Source: Acrasis kona
Lineage: Eukaryota > Heterolobosea > Eutetramitea > Acrasida > Acrasidae
Direction of reading: 5' to 3'
Length of the DNA: 34,893 nt
NCBI GenBank assembly: GCA_026419775.2
Contig: JAOPGA020001160.1
Location: 1-34,893, forward strand
Part shown: piece after piece, positions 10,922-20,260 of the stretch
How the letters are laid out: each line of letters begins with the position of its first letter
Numbering within the stretch: position 1 is the first letter of the stretch
Translations under genes and position numbers: made by a program
The notes under the pieces: model-generated
The model's database searches: none
The model's input: only the letters and a program-made list of their open reading frames with translations
What the model was told of the DNA's origin: nothing

Positions 10922-12998
10922 ATGAATGGAAAGTTTTGGAAACCTGGGACACGATTGCTTTCTGAGGATGTACTTTTGGATAAAAATGCTTTGGATGAGG
11001 GTTCTCTTGGCGTGTGTTTCAATCCATTAGCTCAATTATCACTCAATCAACAGAGGCAAGAGCTTCCAATCTTTAAACATCGTACGTAAATTCAATATCA
11101 TCCTACTAAAACTTCAAGGTACTGAAATCATATACCTTATGGAAAAATTTAGAGTTTTGATTGTAGTTGGAGAGACAGGAAGTGGAAAGACAACGCAACT
11201 ACCACAATATTTATACGAAGCAGGTTGGACAAGCAATGGTAAATGTATAGCCTGTACACAGCCGCGGCGTGTATCGGCAGTCACCGTTGCTCAGCGTGTT
11301 TGTCAAGAGCGTGGATCTACACTTGGCGATCTTGTGGGATATACAATACAGTTTGATAATTGTTGCAGCGAACAAGTCACTAGAATCAAATACTTGACTG
11401 ACGGCATGTTAATAAGAGAGATGATGTTGGATCCACTACTAAGTAGATATTCCATCATAATGATTGATGAGGCCCATGAGCGCACAATATATACGGACCT
11501 TGTACTAGGACTAATCAAAAAGATCTTAAAGGTGAGGAAGGATCTCGGCGTCATCATTAGTAGTGCTACGGTAGATGCAGAAATGTTTCAAAGATTTTTC
11601 GACGGCCCACAAGAGTGTTCTATACTAAGCGTCCAGGGAAGATGTCACCCGGTGACCCTTCATTATGCTTCACAACCAGTCAAAAACTACATTCAAGAGA
11701 GCGCCTCTCTTTGTGTTGATTTGATACAAAATCAAAGGGTCAAAGGAGACATACTTGTGTTCCTATCGGGTCAAGATGAAATTGAACAATTCATGTCCTT
11801 GATTGAGTTGGAACATGTATTGGTGCTTGCGCTGCATGCAGGCCTCAGCATGGAAAGACAATTACAGGCACTAACGCCCAATCAAGACACAAAGATTACC
11901 AACAAGATCATCGCCAGCACAAACATTGCAGAGACCAGCGTAACGGTACCAGGCATCGTCTACGTGATTGATTGCGGAGTGGTCAAACAACGACATTATG
12001 ATCCATACGCTGACAGCGAATCACTAGTCAAAGTACCAGTAAGCAAACACAGCGCATCTCAACGTGCAGGTCGTGCAGGAAGAACTCAACCGGGCCACTG
12101 TTACCGCATGTACACCAAACAACATTTCGATCGTAACCTAAAGACCAGCACAACGCCACAGATGCAAATCAGCGAAGCGACCGAGATGATACTGCAGCTC
12201 AAGGCATTGGGAGTCAACAATGTTCATCACTTTGATTACATTAGCGCGCCGCCAACTGCCATCATGATCAAGGCATTGGAAACACTTTATCTGCTGGGAG
12301 CAATCGACTCGCAAACACATCTCACCAAGGGTCATGGAACCATCATGTGTGAAATGCCAATTCCCTGCAGGATCAGCAAGTGCTTGTTGGAGGCATGTGA
12401 CAAGGGATGTGGAGCGGACATGTTAACGTTGTGCGCAATGACCAGCTTGACTCAAATATGGACCACCAACGATGCACACGTCAAGGTGTTGGATGCATGC
12501 AAGAACAAATTCGCAGTCATACAGGGCGATCTACTCACGTACATGAACATTTATCACGCCTACGCACGCATCACGGATCCACATCAACGCATCACTTGGT
12601 GTCAAGAAAATCACATTGATCATCGCAGCATGGCACGTGCGGTGCATGTGAGAAGTCAACTCAAAAAGTACACCACAAAGTTCAAGCTCAAGACCAACAG
12701 TTTATTTCACGATGACGATGCACAGGGATATGATTCATTGTACAGTCCATCTCAAGTCATTGTGATGTGTTATTTGAAGGGACACTTTCATCACGTGGCA
12801 CGCAGGAATGCTGACCACGTTACTTTTACTACGTTGAGAGGAGACCAAATCGTTCACATTCACCCCAGCAGCGTATTGTTCAAGTACGCACCGCCGTGGA
12901 TTGTGTATGGTGATTTGGTACAGACTGACAAAAAGTATGTAATGAATGTGAGCATGATTGATCCAGAGTGGTTAAATAATAAACAAGAATCTTTATAA
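10922..12998 (+). CDS. DHX35: DHX35-like DEAH-box RNA helicase, one 37-nt intron
   Basis: Exon 1 is 10922..11081 and exon 2 is 11119..12998, giving 679 aa. The intron 11082..11118 is 37 nt (GTACGT...CTTCAAG, with a CTAC-TAA-like branch site) and splits an Arg codon. The N-terminus 'MNGKFWKPGTRLL' and 'FNPLAQLSLNQQRQELPIFK' match the DHX35 signature rather than other DEAH helicases. Motif I GETGSGKT is at about 71, DEAH at about 170, SAT at about 201, and the motif V/VI region 'STNIAETSVTVPG' and 'QRAGRAGR' ends at about 375. Ratchet and OB-fold regions follow ('LRGDQIVHIHPSSVLF'). DHX35 is a nuclear ATP-dependent helicase associated with spliceosomal C complexes in other eukaryotes. The role here is by homology. 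Its stop codon overlaps the convergent KDEL receptor gene by 6 bp. Confidence 0.93.
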
Positions 12999-13710
12999 TG
13001 GTAAATCTCCAATTTTTCCTGCTGCGGCTGCCTTGATGTAAATGTATAAAAAGTCTGCGTATAGTGCTGTTTGAATGGCACCTGCGATCCATGCTGCATA
13101 GGGTGTGTATCCTTCGGCAAAGTAACGATATATCCAGTTGACCAAGTACAATGCTCTGTATCCTCCCAGCGCAAATAAGTAGTGAGAGTTGATTGCTTCG
13201 GATCTCTTGATCTTGTTCAACAGGAATAATTGTGGCAACACTGCTACTGATTCCAAGAATAGGGAGAATGTCCAGAGAATCTCGAATAGGGAGTATTGAC
13301 GGCAAAAGATTAGCGATGCCACCAATGAACCCACCAACAAGTATACTATTGGGAATTTATCATGTTCCGCATCATAAGTGCTGCGATACTTTGTGTTCAT
13401 CAAATATACGATGGCAGCTGCTGATACCAAATAAAATATCTACAAGACATGAATAAAATCATGAGCACCAAACAAACCTTCATGACGGTCAAATACAAGT
13501 TGATATAGTGAAATATATCAGTATAACGAGTGATAAAGACTAACAAATAAAGTTCTTGAGTTTTCAGGGAGACTCCTACATGAAATGTTAGTTGATCTTT
13601 TTTGATCGTTTGTTACCTGAGCAGCTTTTAAGATTATACATCTTATATAAAAGTATAAGAGTGCTCAAGAGATGGAGCAGATCAGCAACTGTTCTGAATA
13701 TGTTCATCAT
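12993..13710 (-). CDS. KDELR: ER lumen protein-retaining receptor (KDEL receptor), two short introns
   Basis: Three exons are needed: 13707/13710..13617, 13575..13478 and 13439..12993. The introns are 13576..13616 (41 nt, GTAACA...GTAG with an ACTAAC branch-like site) and 13440..13477 (38 nt, GTTTGT...TTGTAG). Both were placed because the joined protein follows the KDEL receptor from end to end: 'MNIFRTVADLLHLLSTLILL' at the N-terminus, 'LKTQELYLLVFITRYTDIF' in exon 2, 'YRSTYDAEHDKF', 'EILWTFSLFLESVAVLPQLF' and 'SHYLFALGGYRALYLVNW' in exon 3. Length is 211-212 aa, as in the family, with seven membrane helices. It retrieves escaped ER chaperones from the Golgi to the ER. Two adjacent ATGs exist, and the second fits the family start. 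The C-terminus 'GKIGDLPL' lacks an obvious KKXX-type signal. It is divergent from ZPR1 by only 62 bp. Confidence 0.95.
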
Positions 13711-13772
13711 GTTTTCGTTTGGTTACAATTGTTGGGTTGACTCCTCAAACATTCAATTTAACACGTGCATAC
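13711..13772. promoter_or_regulatory. 62-bp divergent promoter spacer between KDELR and ZPR1
   Basis: Only 62 bp separate the start of the KDEL receptor gene (-) and the homology-supported start of ZPR1 (+). Both promoters and 5' UTRs must lie here or extend into the neighbouring genes. An upstream ATG for ZPR1 at 13719 is in frame but adds 18 residues with no family counterpart. Confidence 0.5.
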
Positions 13773-15209
13773 ATGTCAGAACACACACCAAACGAGGAGT
13801 TATTTCCAACCATTCGTGATAATGTAGAGAGCGAAGAGCACATGCCACAGAGTATATCTAGTTTGTGCATGAATTGTCACGAAACAGGACAAACACGTCT
13901 GTTGTTGACAAAAATACCTCACTTTAAGGAATTAATTGTGATGAGTTTCTATTGCGATGAATGTGGTTTCAGAAATCAAGAGGTACAATTTGGTGGTAGT
14001 TATTCTGACAATGGAGTCAAACTACAATTGGCAGTAGAAAACGCACAAGACTTGAACAGACAAATCGTCAAGAGCGATGCAGCAGCTTTAATCATTCCAG
14101 AAATCAAATTCGAAGTGCCAGCCAACACTCAAAAAGGAACATTAAACACATTGGAAGGAGTTCTATCTCGTGCCATCGAAGGACTACAAGATCAACAACC
14201 AGTACGTCGCGTCATGCACCCAGAATTGGCAGATCAAATCGATGCCTTCGTGGCCACCCTACAAGAGTGCTTGGATCTAAAAAGAACATTCACCGTCATC
14301 ATTGACGATCCATCCGGTAATTCCAACGTGGAGAGATTAAGTCACAACGACCCACAAGTCACCGCCACCTACTACAAGAGAACCAATGAAATGAATAGAT
14401 CGCTAGGATTGAGTCTACAACAACAACAAGAACCACCATCCGATGCATCATCATCATCATCACAACAAAAATCAACACCCGCAACATCAATGATCACCGA
14501 CAAGAAGGAAGCGGATAGGCTGCAAGATAAATTCTTCACGTCTGCAGAGCCAAAGGAAATCATGCACTTTCCAGAGAATTGTGGAGCATGTAGCGCACCA
14601 GGCATGCTCAACATGGTTGTCACCGAAATACCTCACTTTAAAGAAATCATCTTGATGGCATTCACGTGCGACGAGTGTGGATTCAGGACCAACGAAGTCA
14701 AAGCAGGTGGTGCCATTGCCGACAAGGGCACTCGCATCATACTCCAAGTGGAGGCACCGGAGGACATGGCCAGAGATTTGTTAAAATCAGAAACGGCCAG
14801 CGTGCAGATACCACAAGTGGAATTGGACATTACGGAGGGAAGCATGGGCGGTCGATTCACCACCATCGAAGGTCTCATTGCATCGCTCAGAGAACAATTG
14901 GCAAACATGAATCAATTCAACACTGGCGATAGCGGCATGAGCATACCCAAGAGCGACCTACATGCCTTTTTGAACAAATTAGCTGCGCTAGAGACTGGTA
15001 ACGAACCATTCACGTTGATATTGGATGATCCGGTCAGCAACAGTTACATTCAAAACTTGTATGCACCTGATCCAGATCCACAATTGACCGTGGAGACGTA
15101 TACCAGGAGTTTTGAACAAGATGAAGATTTGGGTTTGCATCAAATGAATGTTGACCATTATTTGGAAGAACAGCAACAGGATGATGTGCCTGATTTGGTT
15201 GAAAAGTAA
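13773..15209 (+). CDS. ZPR1: Zinc finger protein ZPR1
   Basis: The 478-aa product has the family's duplicated zinc finger plus alpha/beta module. Finger 1 is C32-x2-C35...C61-x2-C64 ('SLCMNCHETG', 'FYCDECGFR') and finger 2 is C270-x2-C273...C299-x2-C302 ('CGACSAPG', 'TCDECGFR'). After each finger comes the ZPR1 motif with 'TIEG' or 'TLEG' and 'IIDDPSGNS' or 'ILDDPVSNS'. ZPR1 is an essential eukaryotic protein that acts with eEF1A, as a chaperone in yeast, and shuttles between cytoplasm and nucleus. The start at 13773 (MSEHTPNEELF) matches family spacing to finger 1. The in-frame ATG at 13719 would place the start only 8 bp from the KDELR start. A Ser/Gln-rich linker around residues 205-240 separates the halves. 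No intron was seen. Confidence 0.95.
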   Translation: MSEHTPNEELFPTIRDNVESEEHMPQSISSLCMNCHETGQTRLLLTKIPHFKELIVMSFYCDECGFRNQEVQFGGSYSDNGVKLQLAVENAQDLNRQIVKSDAAALIIPEIKFEVPANTQKGTLNTLEGVLSRAIEGLQDQQPVRRVMHPELADQIDAFVATLQECLDLKRTFTVIIDDPSGNSNVERLSHNDPQVTATYYKRTNEMNRSLGLSLQQQQEPPSDASSSSSQQKSTPATSMITDKKEADRLQDKFFTSAEPKEIMHFPENCGACSAPGMLNMVVTEIPHFKEIILMAFTCDECGFRTNEVKAGGAIADKGTRIILQVEAPEDMARDLLKSETASVQIPQVELDITEGSMGGRFTTIEGLIASLREQLANMNQFNTGDSGMSIPKSDLHAFLNKLAALETGNEPFTLILDDPVSNSYIQNLYAPDPDPQLTVETYTRSFEQDEDLGLHQMNVDHYLEEQQQDDVPDLVEK

Positions 15210-15455
15210 AATGTATTATTCTTTTATGTTTTTTTTTGGATTGTCCTCTTCGCTGCTGTACTGCTCATTAAAAGTTCCTCAATCTTACTTTTTTATTCAC
15301 GTGACACGAGGGTCATGTTAGCTTACAATTTGAATCGGTAATTTCAACTGAATGATCAAAGAACTGGTTGAAGGAGTTACAGCTATAAATAAAAAATATA
15401 ATACCCAATGAGCAAGGATTAACTTTTTCCCGTCGGATTATATTTTTTACACAAA
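15210..15455. promoter_or_regulatory. Upstream region of the PBP-like gene, possible TATA box
   Basis: This 246-bp non-coding gap follows ZPR1. An A/T run with TATAAATA at about 15384-15391 lies about 65-70 bp before the ATG at 15456 and could be a TATA element. This is weak evidence, because the whole gap is A+T-rich. Confidence 0.3.
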
Positions 15456-16766
15456 ATGAACAGATCACTCTTCCTGCTCGTCGTTTTATTTCACTGTGTG
15501 CTTTCACAGAACATTCTATCAGGATGTGTGACATCTTACGATGAGAATAAGGACTACTTCCCCGACAAGGTGCAACCAACAGTTGCAAAGTTGTTCACAA
15601 TTGAATACTATAAAAGCTACAAGATACTAAAGAACCTTTTCACTAGTCAAGTATTCGTTCTTTACCAATGCGGTACCCCTAGACCATCCATTACTGGAGT
15701 CACACCACCACCAAAGTACTTCTCATTACCCGTGAGTAGAGTTGGTACCCTTGATACTGTCTCCAACTCAGTAATTGAGATGCTTGGATATCGCAGCGCC
15801 ATTAAGCTTATTGATGTGGATCAGGACGTCACCTCTCCCTGCATTCAAGCCAGAGTGAATTCAAATTTAATTGAACAATTAAATCAGTATAACAAGACCA
15901 TCTACTCTCAGCAACTCTTGACCGTTGATGCTGTATTTGGAGGGTATGTTGCTGATCCAAGAAACACTACGATTGCAACCTCCTTGGAACAAGACCCTGG
16001 CCTACCAAACAGGGCAGAGTGGGTGAAATTCTACTCGGTGTTCTTCAATGCAGAGGCCTCCGCAAACACTTTGTACAACGGAATTGTCACTAATCAGAAT
16101 TGTTTCATTTCACAAGCTAAAGCAAGCAACGCCCAATCTACTAAACCCACCATTGCTTGGACCTACTACACTCCTGCATACCCTACTTACGGTATTCTAG
16201 CCAGTTTTACTTTCAGCAATGCTTCCTATGTTAGACAGCTTGTGGAAAATGCTGGTGCGAATCTGTTCATCCCACCATCAAACAATCTAGTGTATACAAC
16301 AAACACTGATTTTAAGTCACTCTTGTTGAACGTTGACATTGTTGTGGATACTACCTACGGAGTTTCAACACTTGCAAACTTTTTGTCATTCTACAACATT
16401 ACTAACCCCCCGCTCTACAAATGGTACAGAGACTCAAAAATCTTCAGAGTGGATGGACTACAGACTTCTCAGGGAGGTTGGGATTGGTTCGAATCTGGAG
16501 AAGTTCAAGTCGATGCCGTACAGGCAGACGTCATCAATGTGGTGAATAGCGCACTACCAAGCACCGGCTATAAGAGAGTATGGTTGAGAAACATTGCAGC
16601 CGGAGAGACAGTCGTCATCAGCAAAGCCTCAGACTGTGCTGATGTGAACAGTCAAACACTTGCGAGCAGAGCACCCAGATGTGTCACCTCCTCGTCAAAC
16701 ACGCTCCGACCCAGCACCATGATGGTGTGGTTCATTGCCATATTGCTGATTTCAATTTGGTTCTAA
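15456..16766 (+). CDS. Secreted, C-terminally anchored periplasmic-binding-protein-like (TroA/FecB-type fold) protein
   Basis: The 436-aa protein begins with a clear signal peptide (about residues 1-17, 'MNRSLFLLVVLFHCVLS'). The body resembles class III (TroA/BtuF/FecB-like) solute-binding proteins. Near the start of the domain is 'LPVSRVGTLDTVSNSVIEML' followed by a 'GYRSAIKLID' strand. The central part has 'RAEWVKFYSVFFNAEASANT', which matches the helix of these proteins in which a substrate-binding lobe is linked. A second lobe ends with 'LPSTGYKRVWLRN'. The last about 20 residues are hydrophobic after a Ser-rich stretch, consistent with a GPI anchor or single membrane helix. In bacteria this fold captures siderophores, haem, cobalamin or metals for ABC import. 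In a protist a surface-anchored version could bind a metal complex, but the ligand is not visible. Cys residues in the mature chain suggest extracellular disulfides. The family call is by eye. Confidence 0.75.
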   Translation: MNRSLFLLVVLFHCVLSQNILSGCVTSYDENKDYFPDKVQPTVAKLFTIEYYKSYKILKNLFTSQVFVLYQCGTPRPSITGVTPPPKYFSLPVSRVGTLDTVSNSVIEMLGYRSAIKLIDVDQDVTSPCIQARVNSNLIEQLNQYNKTIYSQQLLTVDAVFGGYVADPRNTTIATSLEQDPGLPNRAEWVKFYSVFFNAEASANTLYNGIVTNQNCFISQAKASNAQSTKPTIAWTYYTPAYPTYGILASFTFSNASYVRQLVENAGANLFIPPSNNLVYTTNTDFKSLLLNVDIVVDTTYGVSTLANFLSFYNITNPPLYKWYRDSKIFRVDGLQTSQGGWDWFESGEVQVDAVQADVINVVNSALPSTGYKRVWLRNIAAGETVVISKASDCADVNSQTLASRAPRCVTSSSNTLRPSTMMVWFIAILLISIWF

Positions 16767-16806
16767 TAAAAACCCTAAGAGTTGTCTAAAATTGATTGAA
16801 TTTATT

Positions 16807-19259
16807 TTACAAGTTCAAACTCAAAGTGTGCACAAATTGACCACCTTTGCTCTCAGGAATATCCACATCAATCTGCTCTACATCACGCGTCATATACTCC
16901 ATTTCAATATCTTTCTGATCGTAGGGTGAGACGGCAGAGATCAGATAGGGTGCATCAGTAGGAGATTCAATCAAAGGCACCACATCACCAACAGTCATGT
17001 GTTGAGGTACGTGGTCTTGTAAATCAGCAATGGTAGGACCTTGCAAAGCCTCCTGTTCCTCCTCCTCCCACTCGTGCTGCGCAGTGGCGGATACAACTAC
17101 AGGCGGCACGTCCATGTCCTGCATTGGACTCTGCAACACATCAGGACTAGACGTCGAACAAGTGACAGATTCATTATCGATCGCGCTAGGAGTGCGCAAT
17201 AGAGTCATTTGACTGCTCATCATTGTCTTCTTTACTTTATTGCGCAAGATTTCTTCGATCGTGATGGGAGGATTATATAGACGAAGAGATGGATCAGGTG
17301 CAGAGATGCCCTTCTTATCCGTGACATACTCTGGGAATCTATACTTGCTACAACAAAACAAATGAACCAACGTGCTGGTGCCGCTCTTCAATACATAGGT
17401 CAACACCAAGAAGATCAAGTAAGTACCACTGCATGCAATATAGCTCAAAAGATATGGATTCGTAATGCTGAGGGGAGGAGTCAAACAGGTCAAGTAGTAA
17501 ACCCTAACGGCCAACAGGATGTAACGAAGCAACCAAGCCAAACACAGACACCACACGGCATTCTCCGTCAAGTGATCCTCTACCTTGTTGTTCTTTGCAA
17601 ATGCCTTGATCAAGTTAAACTTGTCCACGAGGAAACTAGCCAACAATCCAACACATGCGATGAACAAACCAGGAGGGAACAGCGCGCTAAAGCACAAGCT
17701 CAACATGATGATTCTCAGCTGATTGGAATAACGGAACGTAAAATCATAGAGCGGCGGCATGTAGGCCTTGTTGAGTTCCTCCTGCGTGACTGCCAATCGC
17801 GCACAAATCTTTCCATAAATCCAATAAGCAGGCAGCTGAACCACCTGGATCAACACGTTGGATGCCACCGCCGTCACGAACGAAGTCAACAGTTGATAAT
17901 AAAAGTCATTGCTCTCGTAGAAGGCTTCGAGCGGTTGCTCGATGAGCGGCACTAATTGTGACAGGTTGGTGGCAGTCTCCATGTAGGGCCCCATCACCAC
18001 CACTCCCACAAAGAACAACATGACGGCCAGCTTGATGAGCTGGCTGGTTGCTTTGCTCGATTTGCTCCTGTGCTTTTCGAAATCACCCAACGAGTACATG
18101 ATGTTTGATGCAATGATACCTGCCACCACCATCACCACCGAAATTCCATAATTGATGCCGCTCAGCTTGTATCCGTTGAAGTAGTCCTTGATGGTGACCT
18201 TTTGTACGTAGGTCAGGTAATACGACACCACCACGCACACGCCCATGGTGATTAGAGCAATAATGACGGCCACGCTGCGACGTAGTAGGCGCGAGAAGAA
18301 TCCATACTCTAGATTCTCCCAGACAACGTCGGTGTGTGGCTTGGCCTCTTGCACTCTGAGCCTTACCAACTTTTCTGGAGTAGATTTGAAGCGCATGTTG
18401 CTGCACATGGTTTGGATCCACGGCCTGTTAAAGTAGTGAAGGCACATGAAGCGCGCCCTCTCGCAGTTAAAAGTCACAAATGCGTCGCCGGTGCAGGAGA
18501 AGGTATCTGCCTCCAGTTTTTCCTTAATTTTAGCTTCTAGTTTGGCGTGTGCTCTCTTTTCTTTGAAGAGTTTGAGTTTAAAGTAGGGTGCCAATAAACT
18601 TGATCTCGTCTGCATCATGGCTTGACAATGTTGTATGGAGTTGCTCAACTTGCTTAATTGCTTCCTCCACTTGTTTACATTACCACTGTTCAAACCAAAC
18701 TATAAATGATTTAGTGCAAAAGATTGAATCTTGTTACCTTGACGTCAATCACTCTTCCGAAATGAGAGAAAAATTTACGTAATCTGAGCGTGCCATATTG
18801 CGGCTCGTCTTTTGGTACGTTCCTAACGTGAACCGAATATTCAGAGACGGAACGAATGATTTTATCTGCACCCTTGTTCAAACGGTCTCTATACATGCCA
18901 AACAGTTGAACGTAGAGCAAAAAAGACACAAGAGCAGCTCCCTCCAATGCTGCTAATATTATTGAATCACTATAATTATTTGGTTCTGCAGGCGACCAGT
19001 TAGCAATGGACAGCCTCCAGATAACATTCTCGTTTGTGGGATTGTTCTTGTAAAAAATGTACGTATGACCAATTTCTATGCAGCTTAGCACAAAGAGGAA
19101 CACGAAGGTGATTTGTAAAAAGCGCAAATATAAAAGCCCACTAGGACCTATTCTTACAAGTACTTCAGACCTCTCAGTAAAATAAGACAACGGCTTTCCA
19201 TCCTTTGAAGGTCTGTTACGAGTACTATACTGCGAGGCCTCCCTGTGGTCAAGCAACAT
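16807..19259 (-). CDS. OSCA/CSC1/TMEM63-family mechanosensitive cation channel, one 38-nt intron
   Basis: Exon 1 is 19259..18738 (174 aa) and exon 2 is 18699..16807 (630 aa), total 804 aa. The intron 18700..18737 is 38 nt (GTAACA...TTATAG, ACTAAA branch-like), phase 0, and rejoins 'RVIDVK|FGLNSGNVNKW'. After two N-terminal helices comes the RRM-like cytosolic domain ('VHVRNVPKDEPQYGTLRLRK', 'CTGDAFVTFN'). The hallmark 'DVVWENLEYG' precedes about eight further helices, including 'SLCFSALFPPGLFIACVGLL'. The C-terminal about 170 residues are an acidic, Ser/Thr/Pro-rich tail. The family forms osmosensitive or mechanosensitive Ca2+-permeable channels in the plasma membrane. Only about ten helices are present: the usual TM0 before 'SEVLVRIGPSGLLYLRFLQI' is missing from this start. 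A 5' leader intron or lost exon is possible (see findings). Confidence 0.87.
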
Positions 19260-19526
19260 GTATGGCCTTTTCCAGTTTTAGTATTCAAACGTCTAAAAAT
19301 CAAATGTCAAAATACTATTACTAGGGTAGTAGGGCTTCCATTAAACCCGAAGCAAGTTCAACGTTCGTCAGTGGAATGGAAGCGTCAATAAATACTTTTA
19401 AACAAAAAAGCTTTAATGCGGAAAAAATATCATCTTCTATTTGCTGTCCAATATATATTTTTCACTTTGTTACATTTGATGTCTCATCCAAGTTGACAAC
19501 TTTTATGTAATATATTGCACTGAGGC
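19260..19526. promoter_or_regulatory. Divergent spacer upstream of the OSCA-like gene; candidate splice acceptor
   Basis: This 267-bp region separates two divergent starts. On the minus strand, just before the OSCA ATG, 'TACTAAAACTGGAAAAG' (about 19267-19283) strongly resembles the 3' end of the DHX35 intron ('TACTAAAACTTCAAG') and may be the end of a leader intron. Possible GT donors 49 and 55 nt upstream give stop codons if read as coding, so a 5' UTR intron is the simpler reading. A 46-codon open stretch on the minus strand at about 19328-19465 is unassigned. Confidence 0.35.
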
Positions 19527-20196
19527 ATGGCTGATTCAATACACGCAGAAACAACACAAACAACAGATATTGCAACAACAGATGTTCCCACAACGCACGC
19601 GTCACTCGATTATGACCATTATAATGACAATAAATATCAAATACTGACCGCCATGTACCGGGTTCTGTCATTAATAATATTGTTTATGGAGGCTGTAATG
19701 ATGACATTTCATCTTTTTCTCGCTTTAGTGACTCATGTTGATTTTTTTGATCGCCTGGAAGCTCGTGCAAGAGCTCGTTCAGGCACTATGCTCATTATTA
19801 GGATTTATGTTTGCATCTTTGGCAATCTATTCAACATGGAAGTTAACACCGCGGGAAGACAGGAAAAGATTTTCGCTTTTTACTCTAATTGGGTTCAGTA
19901 TAACAGTTGTGTTTCAGCTTTTTATGATCTTCTTTCCATTGATCATTGGGATAGAGACCGCACCATCCTTGTCGATTGATGTATTCACCAACTGGAACAA
20001 TAAGAGCAAAATGATGGTCGAGTATTTTATCGGGCCACTCATCGTTACATTGCTTCTTGGTACGTCCTTTTTCGTTGTGGGCGGGTATCGGTTGACAGTC
20101 ATGAAGAGATATGACAATCAAGCTGCACTTGCACTTCATGGCGCACCCCAAATTCACGTGCCGGAGTTTGATGAGATTGATGTATCAAAGAAATAA
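19527..20196 (+). CDS. Small four-TM membrane protein, probable 34-nt intron
   Basis: Two overlapping frames, one from the ATG at 19527 and one ending at 20196, both encode hydrophobic helices and must be joined. The joint that avoids stops is an intron at 19728..19761 (34 nt, GTGACT...GGAAG, phase 0), giving exons 19527..19727 and 19762..20196 and 211 aa. Four membrane segments follow a 40-residue Thr-rich N-terminus: '...LSLIILFMEAVMMTFHLFL', 'LCSLLGFMFASLAIYS', 'LFTLIGFSITVVFQLFMIFF' and 'FIGPLIVTLLLGTSFFVVGG'. The C-terminus is short and acidic. An alternative intron, 19695..19728, has better-looking ends but places TGA directly in frame, so a frameshift or sequencing error cannot be excluded. 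No family was recognised. The next gene starts 64 bp downstream. Confidence 0.6.
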
Positions 20197-20260
20197 GTCG
20201 TGTATTAAATAAACTTGTCTTTTGACGTTGTAACTGAGCATTAATCAAACAGATTGAAAT

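Noticed and set aside
13719-13772. Longer ZPR1 start at 13719
   Set aside because: It adds 18 residues without family support and would leave only 8 bp to the KDELR start; the ATG at 13773 fits the family spacing.
19328-19465. Minus-strand open stretch of 46 codons upstream of the OSCA-like gene as a TM0 exon
   Set aside because: It has no membrane-helix character, and joining it to the OSCA frame gives stop codons with the donors available.
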